Part shown: piece by piece, positions 34,119 through 43,536 of the stretch | How positions within the stretch are numbered: the first letter of the stretch is position 1 | Layout of the letters: each line of letters begins with the position of its first letter | The notes under the pieces: model-generated | What the model was told of the DNA's origin: nothing | The model's database searches: none | What the model saw: the letters and a program-made list of their open reading frames with translations, nothing else | Translations under genes and position numbers: made by a program | Source: Methanarcanum sp963640855 | GTDB taxonomy: Archaea > Thermoplasmatota > Thermoplasmata > Methanomassiliicoccales > Methanomethylophilaceae | Assembly: GCA_963640855.1 (NCBI GenBank) | Contig: CAVIAJ010000005.1 | Coordinates: 1-64,000, forward strand | Direction: 5' to 3' | DNA length: 64,000 nt

Positions 34119-34918
34119 CCTTTTGTTATTACTGTACCTTCGTCGGATCCGTCCAGTATATCCGACAGTTCGATATTGCTGTCCTTTCCGTTGAACATGC
34201 GGACTTTCTCAACACCCGCATCCAACGCTCTGCGGCATGCTTCCACCTTCGGAAGCATTCCGCCTGTTATTATTCCGTCATCGATCAGCTTATCCACCTC
34301 GGAAAGTGTGAGTACGTCGATTTTCGACGATTTGTCATTGGTATCGGTCATTATTCCGGGGACGTCCGTAAGCTGAACCATTTCACTGCATTTCATAGCG
34401 GCCGCAACACCGGAAGCCATCGAATCCGCATTGATATTGAGGTGATTGTTTTCCGCATCCGCTCCGACAGGGAAGATTACGGGAATCACACCGGAAGCCA
34501 TGAGGTCTTCGACAGAGGAAACATCCGCGGAAACTACATCCCCGACATACATCAGATCCACGGGTCCGTCATCGGTGACAACGGGATCCTTCTTCCTGCA
34601 TTGGGTGACAAGATATCCGGGCATACCGATTGCTTTCGCACCTGCATCGGTAAAAGACGAAACCATACTCTCATTGATCGATCTGAGGGTCTTCTCGACA
34701 ACTTCCAATGTTGCGTCATCGGTAATTCTCAGTCCGTTGACCTTTTTCGGAGTGATTCCCTGTTTCTCAAGGGCTTCGTTTATCTCCGGTCCGCCGCCGT
34801 GTACCACGACGATTCCTGCACCTTCCGAAGACATTTTCGCTATGCTTCTGCAGAAACGATCCATGTCATTCTTATCGCCCATAACGTTTCCGCCGATTTT
34901 GAAGAGATATGTCGACAT
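34115..34918 (-). CDS. argB: Acetylglutamate kinase
   Basis: Amino-acid kinase fold, 267 aa: KIGGNVMGD at the N-terminus, VVHGGGPEIN, VNGLRITDDATLEVV and NINADSMASGVAAAM. Makes N-acetylglutamyl phosphate for ArgC. Confidence 0.94.
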   Translation of the reverse strand: MSTYLFKIGGNVMGDKNDMDRFCRSIAKMSSEGAGIVVVHGGGPEINEALEKQGITPKKVNGLRITDDATLEVVEKTLRSINESMVSSFTDAGAKAIGMPGYLVTQCRKKDPVVTDDGPVDLMYVGDVVSADVSSVEDLMASGVIPVIFPVGADAENNHLNINADSMASGVAAAMKCSEMVQLTDVPGIMTDTNDKSSKIDVLTLSEVDKLIDDGIITGGMLPKVEACRRALDAGVEKVRMFNGKDSNIELSDILDGSDEGTVITKG

Positions 34919-34927
34919 TACGATGCC

Positions 34928-36154
34928 TCATGTGGAATATTCTGCATTGATGCGGACATAATCATACGTAAGATCGCACCCCCATCCTGTTGCGGAACAG
35001 TCTCCGACGGCAAGATCGAGGATTATCTTCACTTCCTTGTTGTCCATTGCCATCCTGACAACTTCAACCGAACGTTCTTCCTGGAAGACGGGTGCTCCTC
35101 CTTCGAGGATCGGAACTTCCATCTCTCCGCCCTTGATGATCAGACGGCATCTTTCCAAATCGAATTCCGCACCGCTCTTACCGAGTGCCATCATGATACG
35201 TCCGTAGTTCGGATCGGAACCGAATATCGCAGTCTTGACAAGAGGTGAATTGATTACAGCTTTAACAACAGTTCTTGCTTCCTCTTTGGTCTTTGCACCG
35301 TTGACTTCGACTTCGATGAGTTTGCTTGCACCCTCTCCGTCCATAGCGACAGTACGTGCGATACGTTTCATCACGAACTGCAAAGCGGAAATAAATTCGG
35401 GATCGTCATCGGCACAGGCCCCTCCGGCAAGTCCGTTTGCAAGGAATATGCTTGTATCGTTGGTGGACTGATCTCCGTCGACGGAGACCATATTCATAGT
35501 ATCGTCCAGAATCTCCTGCCACTTCTCACGGAATGCAACGGAAAGATTTGCGTCAGTTGTGATAAGACTTAACGTAGTACCGTGTAAAACCTTCAGGTGG
35601 GGTTCGATCATTCCGCTTCCTTTGCAGATGGCTCCGATATAAGCCAATGTACCGTCTGAAAGACGGACACGGACCGCACATTCTTTCTTGACTGTGTCCG
35701 TAGTCATGATTGCTTCCGCAAGATGTTCGTCCGCTTCACGTCCGCTCTCGAGTTGTTTGGATGCTTTGCTGATACCGTATTTGATTTTGTGCATGTCCAT
35801 GAAACGTCCGATAAGACCTGTGGACATTACACCGACTTCTTTGGGATCGAGATTGAGTTCCGCAGCGACTGCTTCCTTCATCGAAACTGCATCTTCAATA
35901 CCTCTTCTGCCTGTCAGTGCGTTTGCGTTACCGCTGTTGACGACAACCGCGGATAACATAGGGGAATTCTCCTTCATCATCACCTGAACGGGTGCCGCTT
36001 TGACATTGTTGCTTGTATATCCCACACATGCCGTCGCAGGTACCTCGGAGTAAAGCAATCCGAGATCCAATGAACGGTATTTCACACCGCTGTGTACACC
36101 TGCAGCTTTGAAACCGTGCGGAGTAGTCACTCCGCCGTCTATAATCTCAACCAT
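34928..36154 (-). CDS. argJ: Ornithine acetyltransferase / N-acetylglutamate synthase
   Basis: Ntn-hydrolase-type enzyme that recycles the acetyl group from acetylornithine to glutamate and may also make acetylglutamate from acetyl-CoA. The self-cleavage site is the Ala-Thr of EAIMTTDTVKKECA/IGAICKGSGMIEPH region (nucleophilic Thr in the MTTDT block). The ATG at 36154 lies 3 nt after the argC stop and gives the family N-terminus VEIIDGGVTTPHGFKAAG; the earlier in-frame ATG at 36223 would overlap argC. Confidence 0.93.
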   Translation of the reverse strand: MVEIIDGGVTTPHGFKAAGVHSGVKYRSLDLGLLYSEVPATACVGYTSNNVKAAPVQVMMKENSPMLSAVVVNSGNANALTGRRGIEDAVSMKEAVAAELNLDPKEVGVMSTGLIGRFMDMHKIKYGISKASKQLESGREADEHLAEAIMTTDTVKKECAVRVRLSDGTLAYIGAICKGSGMIEPHLKVLHGTTLSLITTDANLSVAFREKWQEILDDTMNMVSVDGDQSTNDTSIFLANGLAGGACADDDPEFISALQFVMKRIARTVAMDGEGASKLIEVEVNGAKTKEEARTVVKAVINSPLVKTAIFGSDPNYGRIMMALGKSGAEFDLERCRLIIKGGEMEVPILEGGAPVFQEERSVEVVRMAMDNKEVKIILDLAVGDCSATGWGCDLTYDYVRINAEYST

Positions 36155-36156
36155 AT

Positions 36157-37167
36157 TCACACCCCCAATCCCGGCATATCGAGTCCGGATGATTCTTTGA
36201 GTCCCAACATTAAATTCATACACTGTACGGCCTGTCCCGATGCACCTTTCACAAGATTGTCAATTGCACCGAATGCCACAACCTTCCTGCCGAATGTTCT
36301 TACGCTTACCTGTGCGTGATTCGATGCCACAACGGAACGGACGGAAGCATCATTCACAAAATGAACGAATTTTTCCTTTCCGTACTGTTTCTCATAAATT
36401 TCATTGATTTTTTCAGGTTCGGCTTCTTCCTTAAGTCTCATATAACATGTAGAAAGGATACCGCGTACAATCGGCAGAAGATTCGGTACAAACAATACTT
36501 CCGAATCGTTTCCGGAGAACATTTCCAACGCCGTCTCGATCTCAGGTGTGTGACGGTGTGTTCCTATGCTGTACGGTATAACGGATTCTCCGCAGAACGG
36601 ATGATGCGTACGTGCCGAAGGTACCATACCCGCTCCCGAAGTACCGCTCTTTGCATCTACATCTATATCTTTCTCTGTAAGACCGGAAGCGGCCAACGGA
36701 GCGCATGCGAGTATTGTCGCCGTTGCGTAACAACCCGGATTCGCGACAAGATCCGCACCTTTGATTTTATCACGGAACAGCTCCGGAAGACCGTAGACGG
36801 CGTTCTGAAGATTCTCCGTATCGGTGTGCTCGTGTCCGTACCATTTCTGATAAACATCAACATCGTGAAGACGGTAGTCTCCGGAGAGATCGATACATTT
36901 GATGCCTTTCTCCAACAACACGGGAACTTCTTTCATCGCGACTCCGTGCGGTGTTGCGACATACACAAGATCGACATCGTCGGATACCTTCTCGGTGAAT
37001 TCGAAATCCAGATAACCGTCAAGGAACGGATGTACCTCGGATACTTTCTTTCCTGCATTCTGACGCGATGTCATCGATGTTATCTTCACATCGGGATGGG
37101 TGCAGAGTATACGGGCCAACTCGCCTCCGGTGTAACCCGTACCTCCGATTATTCCTATATTGAACAT
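36157..37167 (-). CDS. argC: N-acetyl-gamma-glutamyl-phosphate reductase
   Basis: NADPH-dependent reductase. N-terminal nucleotide-binding GGTGYTGGELARIL and the catalytic cysteine in VANPGCYATATILA. 336 aa from the ATG at 37167; 37176 is an alternative in-frame ATG. First gene of argCJBD, preceded by a TATA element on the minus strand. Confidence 0.93.
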   Translation of the reverse strand: MFNIGIIGGTGYTGGELARILCTHPDVKITSMTSRQNAGKKVSEVHPFLDGYLDFEFTEKVSDDVDLVYVATPHGVAMKEVPVLLEKGIKCIDLSGDYRLHDVDVYQKWYGHEHTDTENLQNAVYGLPELFRDKIKGADLVANPGCYATATILACAPLAASGLTEKDIDVDAKSGTSGAGMVPSARTHHPFCGESVIPYSIGTHRHTPEIETALEMFSGNDSEVLFVPNLLPIVRGILSTCYMRLKEEAEPEKINEIYEKQYGKEKFVHFVNDASVRSVVASNHAQVSVRTFGRKVVAFGAIDNLVKGASGQAVQCMNLMLGLKESSGLDMPGLGV

Positions 37168-37440
37168 GAAACACACCTGTGATTTCTGTTCCTCCCTATC
37201 ACCATCGTATCTATAAAGGTAATGTTCAATTCACGACAGTTGATGTTCATATTTTACTCATCAACCCCGAATTCCGAACTCACGGATTGATTAACGACGG
37301 TAAATTCACATAGTTCAGGTTGAACCGTTAAGGATTCCGATATGTTTTGTATCAATGCAATGTGAAATATTTGTACAACGGTTGTCTTATTTCAATCAAA
37401 TACCTTTAAATCCCTTCCCGAAATACCAAAAGCCGATAAC
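37168..37440. promoter_or_regulatory. Divergent argC/argG control region
   Basis: 273 nt without a gene. For argC the minus strand has TTTATAG at about 37214-37220. For argG the plus strand has TTTAAAT at about 37404-37410. Between them TGTTCA occurs twice in about 25 nt (near 37222 and 37244), and TTCA-GGT-TGAA forms a short inverted repeat near 37317-37327. These are possible arginine-regulator sites, but the evidence is weak. Confidence 0.4.
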
Positions 37441-38670
37441 ATGGCCCCATGCAAAGGCGGAAATGCAGACAAGAACAAAAGAGAGAAGATAGTACTCGCG
37501 TACTCCGGCGGATTGGATACATCCGTTGCAATCAGATGGCTCCAGGAGAAATACAATCTCGATGTCATCGCAGTTGCAATCAACGTCGGTCAGCCTCCGA
37601 GCAGTGACGACATAGTCGCACGTGCACTCAGAAACGGAGCAATCAAGGCGGAGTTCATCGACGCAAAGGATGAATTCGTCGAGGATTACATCTGGCCCAC
37701 TCTCAAAGGAAATGCCATGTATCAGGACGTTTACCCCCTGAGCACTGCAACCGCAAGGCCTCTCATTGTTAAGAAATTGGTAGAAGTTGCACAGAAAGAA
37801 GGTGCAAAGTACATCGCACACGGATGCACCGCAAAAGGTAACGATCAGGTCCGTTTCGATGTCGGTATCGTTTCTCTCGATCCGAGCCTCGGAATCATCG
37901 GCCCCATGAGGGAATGGGTCATGACACGTGAGGAAGAGATCGATTACGCAAAGGAAAACGGCGTTGAAATCATCGTGAAGAAGGAAAATCCCTTCTCTGT
38001 CGATGAAAACCTCTGGGGAAGAAGCTGCGAATGCGGTGTAATCGAAAATGCATGGGCGGAACCTCCCGAGGAAGCATGGGCATGGACCGTAAATCCGATG
38101 AACACACCCGACAAGGCAGAGTACATCGAGATTGACTTCGAGAAAGGTATCCCGGTAGCTGTCGACGGAAAGAAAATGGGCGGCGTGGAGATGATCGAAA
38201 CACTCAACGCAGTCGCATGCAGAAACGGTGTCGGACGTATCGATCACGTCGAAGACCGTCTCGTCGGTATCAAGAGCAGGGAAACATACGAATGTCCCGC
38301 GGCAACACTGCTGATCAAAGCACACAAAGGTCTCGAATTCCTCACACTTCAGAAAGATGTCCTCGAATACAAGAGAGGTGTCGAGCAGAGGTATGCGGAA
38401 TTGATCTACAACGGTCTCTGGTACGGCGTACTCAGAGAATCTCTCCAGTCATTCATCGACAAAACACAGGAATTCGTTACCGGCACGGTCCGTGTAAAAC
38501 TCTACAAAGGCAACGCAACTGTAGTCGGACGCAAATCAATGTACTCACTCTATGACGAAGGACTTGCGACATACGCCAAAGGCGATGAATTCGACCACAG
38601 ATCCGCACTCGGTTTCATCTACTGCTGGGGACTTCCCAACAAGACGACGGCGAGAGCCCACAAGAAGTGA
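37441..38670 (+). CDS. argG: Argininosuccinate synthase
   Basis: Joins citrulline and aspartate with ATP. PP-loop AYSGGLDTSVAIRWL at about 21-35, and the family blocks IAHGCTAKGNDQVRF and SVDENLWGRSCECG. 409 aa. Overlaps the argH region: the stop overlaps a GTG that could start argH. Confidence 0.95.
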   Translation: MAPCKGGNADKNKREKIVLAYSGGLDTSVAIRWLQEKYNLDVIAVAINVGQPPSSDDIVARALRNGAIKAEFIDAKDEFVEDYIWPTLKGNAMYQDVYPLSTATARPLIVKKLVEVAQKEGAKYIAHGCTAKGNDQVRFDVGIVSLDPSLGIIGPMREWVMTREEEIDYAKENGVEIIVKKENPFSVDENLWGRSCECGVIENAWAEPPEEAWAWTVNPMNTPDKAEYIEIDFEKGIPVAVDGKKMGGVEMIETLNAVACRNGVGRIDHVEDRLVGIKSRETYECPAATLLIKAHKGLEFLTLQKDVLEYKRGVEQRYAELIYNGLWYGVLRESLQSFIDKTQEFVTGTVRVKLYKGNATVVGRKSMYSLYDEGLATYAKGDEFDHRSALGFIYCWGLPNKTTARAHKK

Positions 38671-38675
38671 TTGCG

Positions 38676-40124
38676 ATGTCTCAGCAGGCTTTATGGTCCG
38701 GAAGATTCGAAGGCGAGATGGATGACTCCACGCTGCAGTTCACATCCTCTCTCGATGTCGATGTAATGCTCTCGTTCTACGATGTAATGGGTTCTCTCGC
38801 ACACGTAAAAATGCTGAAGGACCGCAGGATTATTCCCGCGGAAGATGCCGACAGCATCATAATCGGACTCAGGACCATAGCCTCCGAGATGGAGAAGGGC
38901 GAGTTCAGACTTGACGATTCACTCGAGGACATTCACACGAACGTGGAATTCAGACTTACCGATCTCATCGGTCCCGCCGGAGGAAAACTTCACACGGGAA
39001 GGAGCAGGAACGATCAGGTCGCCACGGATTTCAGAATGTATCTCAGAGATGTTACTCTTGAAACCGTGAAGAACATCGATGCCCTTATCGACGCACTGCT
39101 TACGATTGCGAAAGACAACGGCAACACTATAATGCCGGGATTTACCCACATGCAGCATGCGCAGCCCGTTACGGTCGCACAGTATGCATTGGCACACCTG
39201 TTCAAGATGTCCCGCGACGCACAGCGTTTCATGGACTCTCTTGAAAGGCTGAACTACTGTCCTCTCGGTTCCGCCGCATTGGCGGGAACGACGTATGTCA
39301 TCGACAGGAACATGACCGCAAAGGCACTGGGATTCAAAGGTCCGACATTCAACTCAATGGATTCCGTCAGCGACAGGGATTTTGTTACCGAACTTGCATT
39401 CTGCGCTTCGCTTACCGCCGTCCATCTTTCTTCAATGGCGGAAGAGATCGTTCTCTGGTCGTCACAGGAATTCAAATTCGCCGAATTGGATGACAGATAC
39501 AGCACCGGATCCTCAATCATGCCTCAGAAAAAGAACCCCGATATCGCAGAGCTTATCAGAGGTAAATGCGGAGGAATCTGCAGCGGTCTCTTTGCGATGC
39601 TTATGACGACCAAAGGCCTTCCGTTATCATACAACAGGGATCTTCAGGAAGATAAGAAGCCGGCTATGGAAGCACTCGACACCCTGAATTCATGCCTTGT
39701 TATGATGACAAAGATGATATCGACCATGAAGTTCAACAAGGAATCCTTACTTTCGAAGATGAAGTCGGGATTCATTAACGCAACCGATCTTGCGGATTAT
39801 CTCGTAACAAAAGACATTCCGTTCAGAGAGGCACACGGTATCGTGGGTTCGTGCGTAAGATACTGTATCGAGAACAAAAAGAATCTCGACGACCTTACAG
39901 TCGAAGAATTCCGTACATTTTCAACCGCAATCGGAGACGATGTCTATGACTTCATCGACATCAAAAACTGTGTCGAGAGAAGAAGTTCCTACGGCGGTAC
40001 ATCGTCTGCATCCACGGATCAGCAGCTCATTATCGCAATAAAGGACTACATGGAAAGAGAGGAAGCAGTCAGACAGGAATCGGATTACATCGAATCCTGC
40101 TGGGATGCACTTCTCCGTGACTGA
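38676..40124 (+). CDS. argH: Argininosuccinate lyase
   Basis: Fumarase/aspartase superfamily. Signature GSSIMPQKKNPD, catalytic serine loop within it, HTGRSRNDQVATD and the MPGFTHMQHAQPV motif. ATG 38676 begins SQQALWSGRFEG; a GTG at 38667 overlapping the argG stop is an alternative. Completes arginine synthesis together with the divergent argCJBD. Confidence 0.95.
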   Translation: MSQQALWSGRFEGEMDDSTLQFTSSLDVDVMLSFYDVMGSLAHVKMLKDRRIIPAEDADSIIIGLRTIASEMEKGEFRLDDSLEDIHTNVEFRLTDLIGPAGGKLHTGRSRNDQVATDFRMYLRDVTLETVKNIDALIDALLTIAKDNGNTIMPGFTHMQHAQPVTVAQYALAHLFKMSRDAQRFMDSLERLNYCPLGSAALAGTTYVIDRNMTAKALGFKGPTFNSMDSVSDRDFVTELAFCASLTAVHLSSMAEEIVLWSSQEFKFAELDDRYSTGSSIMPQKKNPDIAELIRGKCGGICSGLFAMLMTTKGLPLSYNRDLQEDKKPAMEALDTLNSCLVMMTKMISTMKFNKESLLSKMKSGFINATDLADYLVTKDIPFREAHGIVGSCVRYCIENKKNLDDLTVEEFRTFSTAIGDDVYDFIDIKNCVERRSSYGGTSSASTDQQLIIAIKDYMEREEAVRQESDYIESCWDALLRD

Positions 40125-40150
40125 AACTTATTAAGAATCGTACCGAAACG

Positions 40151-40180
40151 ATGTACGGTGCATTTTCGGGCACCGTACAT
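40151..40180 (+). terminator. Hairpin after argH
   Basis: ATGTACGGTGC and its complement form an 11-bp stem with an 8-nt loop, 27 nt past the argH stop. Confidence 0.6.
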
Positions 40181-40254
40181 CAATCGGCGATAATCGGCGA
40201 CCTCCCCCGCTTTCGGATATATACTCATCACACGTCATCACATATGTGGTATGG

Positions 40255-40566
40255 ATGGGAACCGTATACAACATCAACAAGAGCAGGATCGTAGAGATCG
40301 AAAACGAAATTGAACTGAAGAGATCCCGTACGAAAATACTGGGAATTTCTCTGTCACTGATCTTCGCGGTTTCGGCCGCAATGCTGAACACGGGACTGTT
40401 CTCTCAGCTGAATGTTTTCAACAAGGGCACACTTCTGATCGGCACAGGCATGATTCTCGCATTCGTTTACCTGACATCGACTGAAGGGCACTGTGTAAAG
40501 AACACACGCATACTGATGTACATCGGTGCGGCACTCTTCGTGACTTCGGTACTTGCGATGTTCTGA
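40255..40566 (+). CDS. Small membrane protein, unknown
   Basis: About 103 aa. The N-terminal 25 residues are polar and helical (NINKSRIVEIENEIELKRSR), then three hydrophobic helices (ILGISLSLIFAVSAAML, GTLLIGTGMILAFVYL, MYIGAALFVTSVLAMF). I do not recognise a family. Start may be the GTG at 40246 or the ATG at 40255. Confidence 0.55.
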   Translation: MGTVYNINKSRIVEIENEIELKRSRTKILGISLSLIFAVSAAMLNTGLFSQLNVFNKGTLLIGTGMILAFVYLTSTEGHCVKNTRILMYIGAALFVTSVLAMF

Positions 40567-40568
40567 AA

Positions 40569-40940
40569 TCAGTCGATTTCGTCATCGCCCTTTATTGTCT
40601 CGAAGTCGAGGTTGGCGGTAACAAGGAGATCGTTAATTCTGTCGCCGACCTTCTTAACCTCACTCGGTTTGGCAACGAATGATGTAATGTAGAATTCTTT
40701 GGTACCGATAGGGAAGATGAGTCTGTACTTACCTTTCCTGTTGTATCCCTCGGGCTTACGGTTGAGCTCAAGATCCGCCATGTTCATATCGATGAACATT
40801 TCCCTGTTCTCCTCATCCTCATCACTCTGGAAGTGATCGTTCTCCTTGAGAATTGTCTTCAGAATCTCAGGGAATACAGGTACGAGATCCTTGTAGTCGG
40901 ACTTTCCGGTGAGAATGAAGTGATAGGTGTGGTTTTTCAT
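40569..40940 (-). CDS. Conserved-looking small protein, unknown
   Basis: 123 aa, mixed alpha/beta, with an N-terminal strand YHFILTGKSDY, an acidic centre (SDEDEENRE) and a C-terminal EIDs-like acidic tail. GGTG precedes the ATG. No domain recognised. Its stop lies 2 nt from the convergent membrane gene. Confidence 0.55.
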   Translation of the reverse strand: MKNHTYHFILTGKSDYKDLVPVFPEILKTILKENDHFQSDEDEENREMFIDMNMADLELNRKPEGYNRKGKYRLIFPIGTKEFYITSFVAKPSEVKKVGDRINDLLVTANLDFETIKGDDEID

Positions 40941-41081
40941 CACCTGTCCTATTATTCAACACGTATTTTATCTATTCGTCAGAAGAAGTCCCGCCGTATG
41001 TCACATATCACATATGCGTTCCCGGACTCAGTCGGTTGACCGATAAACATTGTTATATAAGGCAGCATTATTGACAAAAAT

Positions 41082-42377
41082 ATGAGGTGCGCTCTTACAA
41101 TCGCAGGTTCGGACTCTATCGGCGGTGCCGGTATAGAAGCGGACATAAAGGCAATGGGATCGGTGGGCGTCCATGCATGTGCCGTCATTACTGCGGTCAC
41201 AGCCCAGAACACTACAGCAGTCGAACGCATCTATCCGATGCCCGTCGACATGGTCGTCAATCAGCTCGAAGCAGTACTGAAAGACGTCGATATCAAAGCA
41301 ATCAAGACAGGAATGCTCTACGACGAGGAAATCGTAGAAGCCGTAGCCGATGTACTCGAGGATCATGACATGCCTCTGATCATCGACCCCGTTATGGTCG
41401 CCGGAGTAGGCGATTCATTGGCAACAGACAATCTTGCAAAAGCTGTCAGGAAATATCTCATGCCTCTGTGTGAACTTATCACACCGAACAGACATGAGGC
41501 GGAAATCCTTGCGAAGATGCCAATCAGGACAGAAGACGATGCAACATTGGCATGTGAACTCATCGGAAAGGAAGGTTCGTCCGTCCTTCTGAAAGGAGGT
41601 CACATGACGGGAAAGAATGTTGTCGATTACTTCTACCTGTCATCCGAATTCACAAGGATGGAATATCCCCGTCTCGAAAGAGCCGGACACGGCGGAGGAT
41701 GTACGCTTTCATCGTACATCACAGCCCACATGGCCAAAGGATTGGACATTGTCAATGCCGTAATCAAATCCAGAGAACTGATACAGGAATCCATCGCTTC
41801 GATGTATGTCATCGGAAAGGGAGACAAAGTAGTCAACCCGATGGTGAAGATGCAGGACGATTCCGCAAGATTCCGCATATTGGATGAAATAGACATACTT
41901 GCGGATCTTGTTGTCAACATGATTCCCCAGGATTGGGTTCCCAGATCGGGAATGAATATCGCATATGCACTGTCAAATGCCGCAGGTCCCGAAGATATCG
42001 CAGCTATCGACAACAGAATAGTCTTCAAAAACGGAAATCTCAGGAAAGGAGGCAAAGCGAAATACGGCTCCGCGGAACACGCTTCGTACCTCCTGCTTTC
42101 GACGATGAAATTCGACCCCGATATAAGAGCTACATTGAATCTCGAGTATTCCGAAGAACTGTGCGAACTCATGGAAGAAGTCGGATTGGAAATCGTTGAA
42201 TTGGACCGTAAAAAATACAGAGACTTACGCCTCGGAGAAATCACAGCTGCAACCGTAAAAGATTACGGAAGCATTCCCGATGTCTTCATCGACAGAGAAT
42301 CCGGCAAGAAGAACTACGTCAGAATTCTCGGAAAAGATCCCAAAGATCTCTACGGAAAGCTTGAGCTCTTTGTCTGA
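41082..42377 (+). CDS. ThiD-ThiN fusion: HMP-P kinase / thiamine phosphate synthase
   Basis: Residues 1 to about 250 are ThiD, a ribokinase-type kinase phosphorylating HMP and HMP-P (AGSDSIGGAGIEADIKA, KTGMLYDEEIV, LLKGGHMTG, then the anion-hole GHGGGCTLSSYI). Residues about 260-431 are ThiN, the archaeal thiamine phosphate synthase (VVNMIPQDWVPRSGMNIAYA). In archaea this fusion makes TMP from HMP-PP and thiazole phosphate. ThiE is also encoded at 46194, so two synthases may coexist. Ends at a hairpin. Confidence 0.92.
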   Translation: MRCALTIAGSDSIGGAGIEADIKAMGSVGVHACAVITAVTAQNTTAVERIYPMPVDMVVNQLEAVLKDVDIKAIKTGMLYDEEIVEAVADVLEDHDMPLIIDPVMVAGVGDSLATDNLAKAVRKYLMPLCELITPNRHEAEILAKMPIRTEDDATLACELIGKEGSSVLLKGGHMTGKNVVDYFYLSSEFTRMEYPRLERAGHGGGCTLSSYITAHMAKGLDIVNAVIKSRELIQESIASMYVIGKGDKVVNPMVKMQDDSARFRILDEIDILADLVVNMIPQDWVPRSGMNIAYALSNAAGPEDIAAIDNRIVFKNGNLRKGGKAKYGSAEHASYLLLSTMKFDPDIRATLNLEYSEELCELMEEVGLEIVELDRKKYRDLRLGEITAATVKDYGSIPDVFIDRESGKKNYVRILGKDPKDLYGKLELFV

Positions 42378-42402
42378 AAATTTTTTAATCAAAACATAAG
42401 AA

Positions 42403-42430
42403 CCCCGGGAAAAATCCCGGGGTAATTTTT
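42403..42430. terminator. Hairpin with T run between convergent genes
   Basis: CCCCGGGA and TCCCGGGG with an AAAA loop, then a T-rich run; between thiDN and the convergent FKBP gene. Confidence 0.65.
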
Positions 42431-42440
42431 TGTTTAATCA

Positions 42441-43427
42441 TCAGGCGTACTTGACGACTGTAATCGTGAAGTAAAGGTCTTCGCCGGTCTTCTCGTCGGT
42501 GGACTTGTACTTCATTGTGTCGGGGTAGACGTAAACAGACACGTTGTCTTCTACGATGACCTTGACGAAATCCCTCTTGGAGTCTTCCTTGAACTCGTAG
42601 GTGATTTTTGCCGTACAGTCTGCAACGCTGTCGACCTTCACGGAGACATCTTCGCTCATAACGTATGTCTTTCCTGCTTCGGCAGAGTAGTTGACTGTGA
42701 CCGTTCCGTCGGAATTGGGTGTGACTGTTGCACCGAATCCGAAGGGCGTGTACTTGTACTTGTCATCCGCTTTGTACTCGGTGTGCTCTTTTACGGTAAC
42801 AGTTCCGCTGTCCGCCTTGGGTGCATCGTATCCGAACAGAGTCTTAAATTCGCTGGCTGTAAGCACTGTTGACTGTTTGATGTCCGCAGTTCCTTTGAAG
42901 TCATACAACTGTGCCTCGCCGTATCCGTTGGGGATCATTACCTTAATGACATCTCCGGGAACGTGTCCGATAAGCGAACTCTCGAATTTCTCAAGGTAAT
43001 CTCCTTTTCCGATTTCAACAGTCAGCTGTTTGAAAGCAGGGTTGTACTCATAGCTCTTTTTCACATCCGAATCGCCGACGCTCTTAAGCGATGTGTCGAA
43101 GACAATTGCTCCGTCTTCATCGTAATATGCACCGTATGCACCGACGTAATCGACGATGACTTTGTCACCGTACTTGATTGGCGGATCGCTGTGGTCTGCG
43201 AGAGTAATGTCGTAGACTGAGTTTGCAATGACGATTATACAGGCGATTGCGAGAACGATAGCACTGACGCGGAGAATGGGGTCGTGATCCTTTTTCTTAA
43301 GGCCGGCCCTGACCTTCTTCCCGTCTTTGTCTGTTTTGATGTCCTCGTTGGCAGGTAGAGTATCGACAGGTTCCCCATCGAGAGGAATATCCTCGACCTC
43401 CTTCGACTTCTTCGATATGTCGGACAT
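42441..43427 (-). CDS. Membrane-anchored FKBP-type peptidyl-prolyl isomerase
   Basis: A cytoplasmic charged N-terminus (about 1-50), one membrane helix (about 54-72, SAIVLAIACIIVIANSVYD) and an extracellular part. The FKBP core is split: GDKVIVDYVGAYG with FDTSLKSVG at about 88-125, then LTVEIGKGDYLEKFESSL and GHVPGDVIKVMIPNGYG at about 141-180. After that an insert and a C-terminal beta-rich region of about 130 residues (to 328) without a recognised domain. The protein likely helps fold secreted proteins. Confidence 0.82.
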   Translation of the reverse strand: MSDISKKSKEVEDIPLDGEPVDTLPANEDIKTDKDGKKVRAGLKKKDHDPILRVSAIVLAIACIIVIANSVYDITLADHSDPPIKYGDKVIVDYVGAYGAYYDEDGAIVFDTSLKSVGDSDVKKSYEYNPAFKQLTVEIGKGDYLEKFESSLIGHVPGDVIKVMIPNGYGEAQLYDFKGTADIKQSTVLTASEFKTLFGYDAPKADSGTVTVKEHTEYKADDKYKYTPFGFGATVTPNSDGTVTVNYSAEAGKTYVMSEDVSVKVDSVADCTAKITYEFKEDSKRDFVKVIVEDNVSVYVYPDTMKYKSTDEKTGEDLYFTITVVKYA

Positions 43428-43495
43428 AATAACTGTCGCGGACTATGACAGAACTTTATATAAAGATAATCCTAAAAATGGGATAATAAAAGAGG

Positions 43496-43529
43496 AGCCG
43501 CCGATGTATTTTCCGTACATCGGGCGGCT
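43496..43529 (-). terminator. Hairpin after thrS
   Basis: AGCCGCC-GATGTA pairs with TACATC-GGCGGCT (one bulged G), loop of 7, next to the thrS stop. On the minus strand it is followed by TTTTATTATCC. Confidence 0.6.
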
Positions 43530-43536
43530 GTTTGTT

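Noticed and set aside
37396..38325. Long open frame antisense to argG (309 aa)
   Set aside because: Shadow of argG with Cys/Phe-rich composition.
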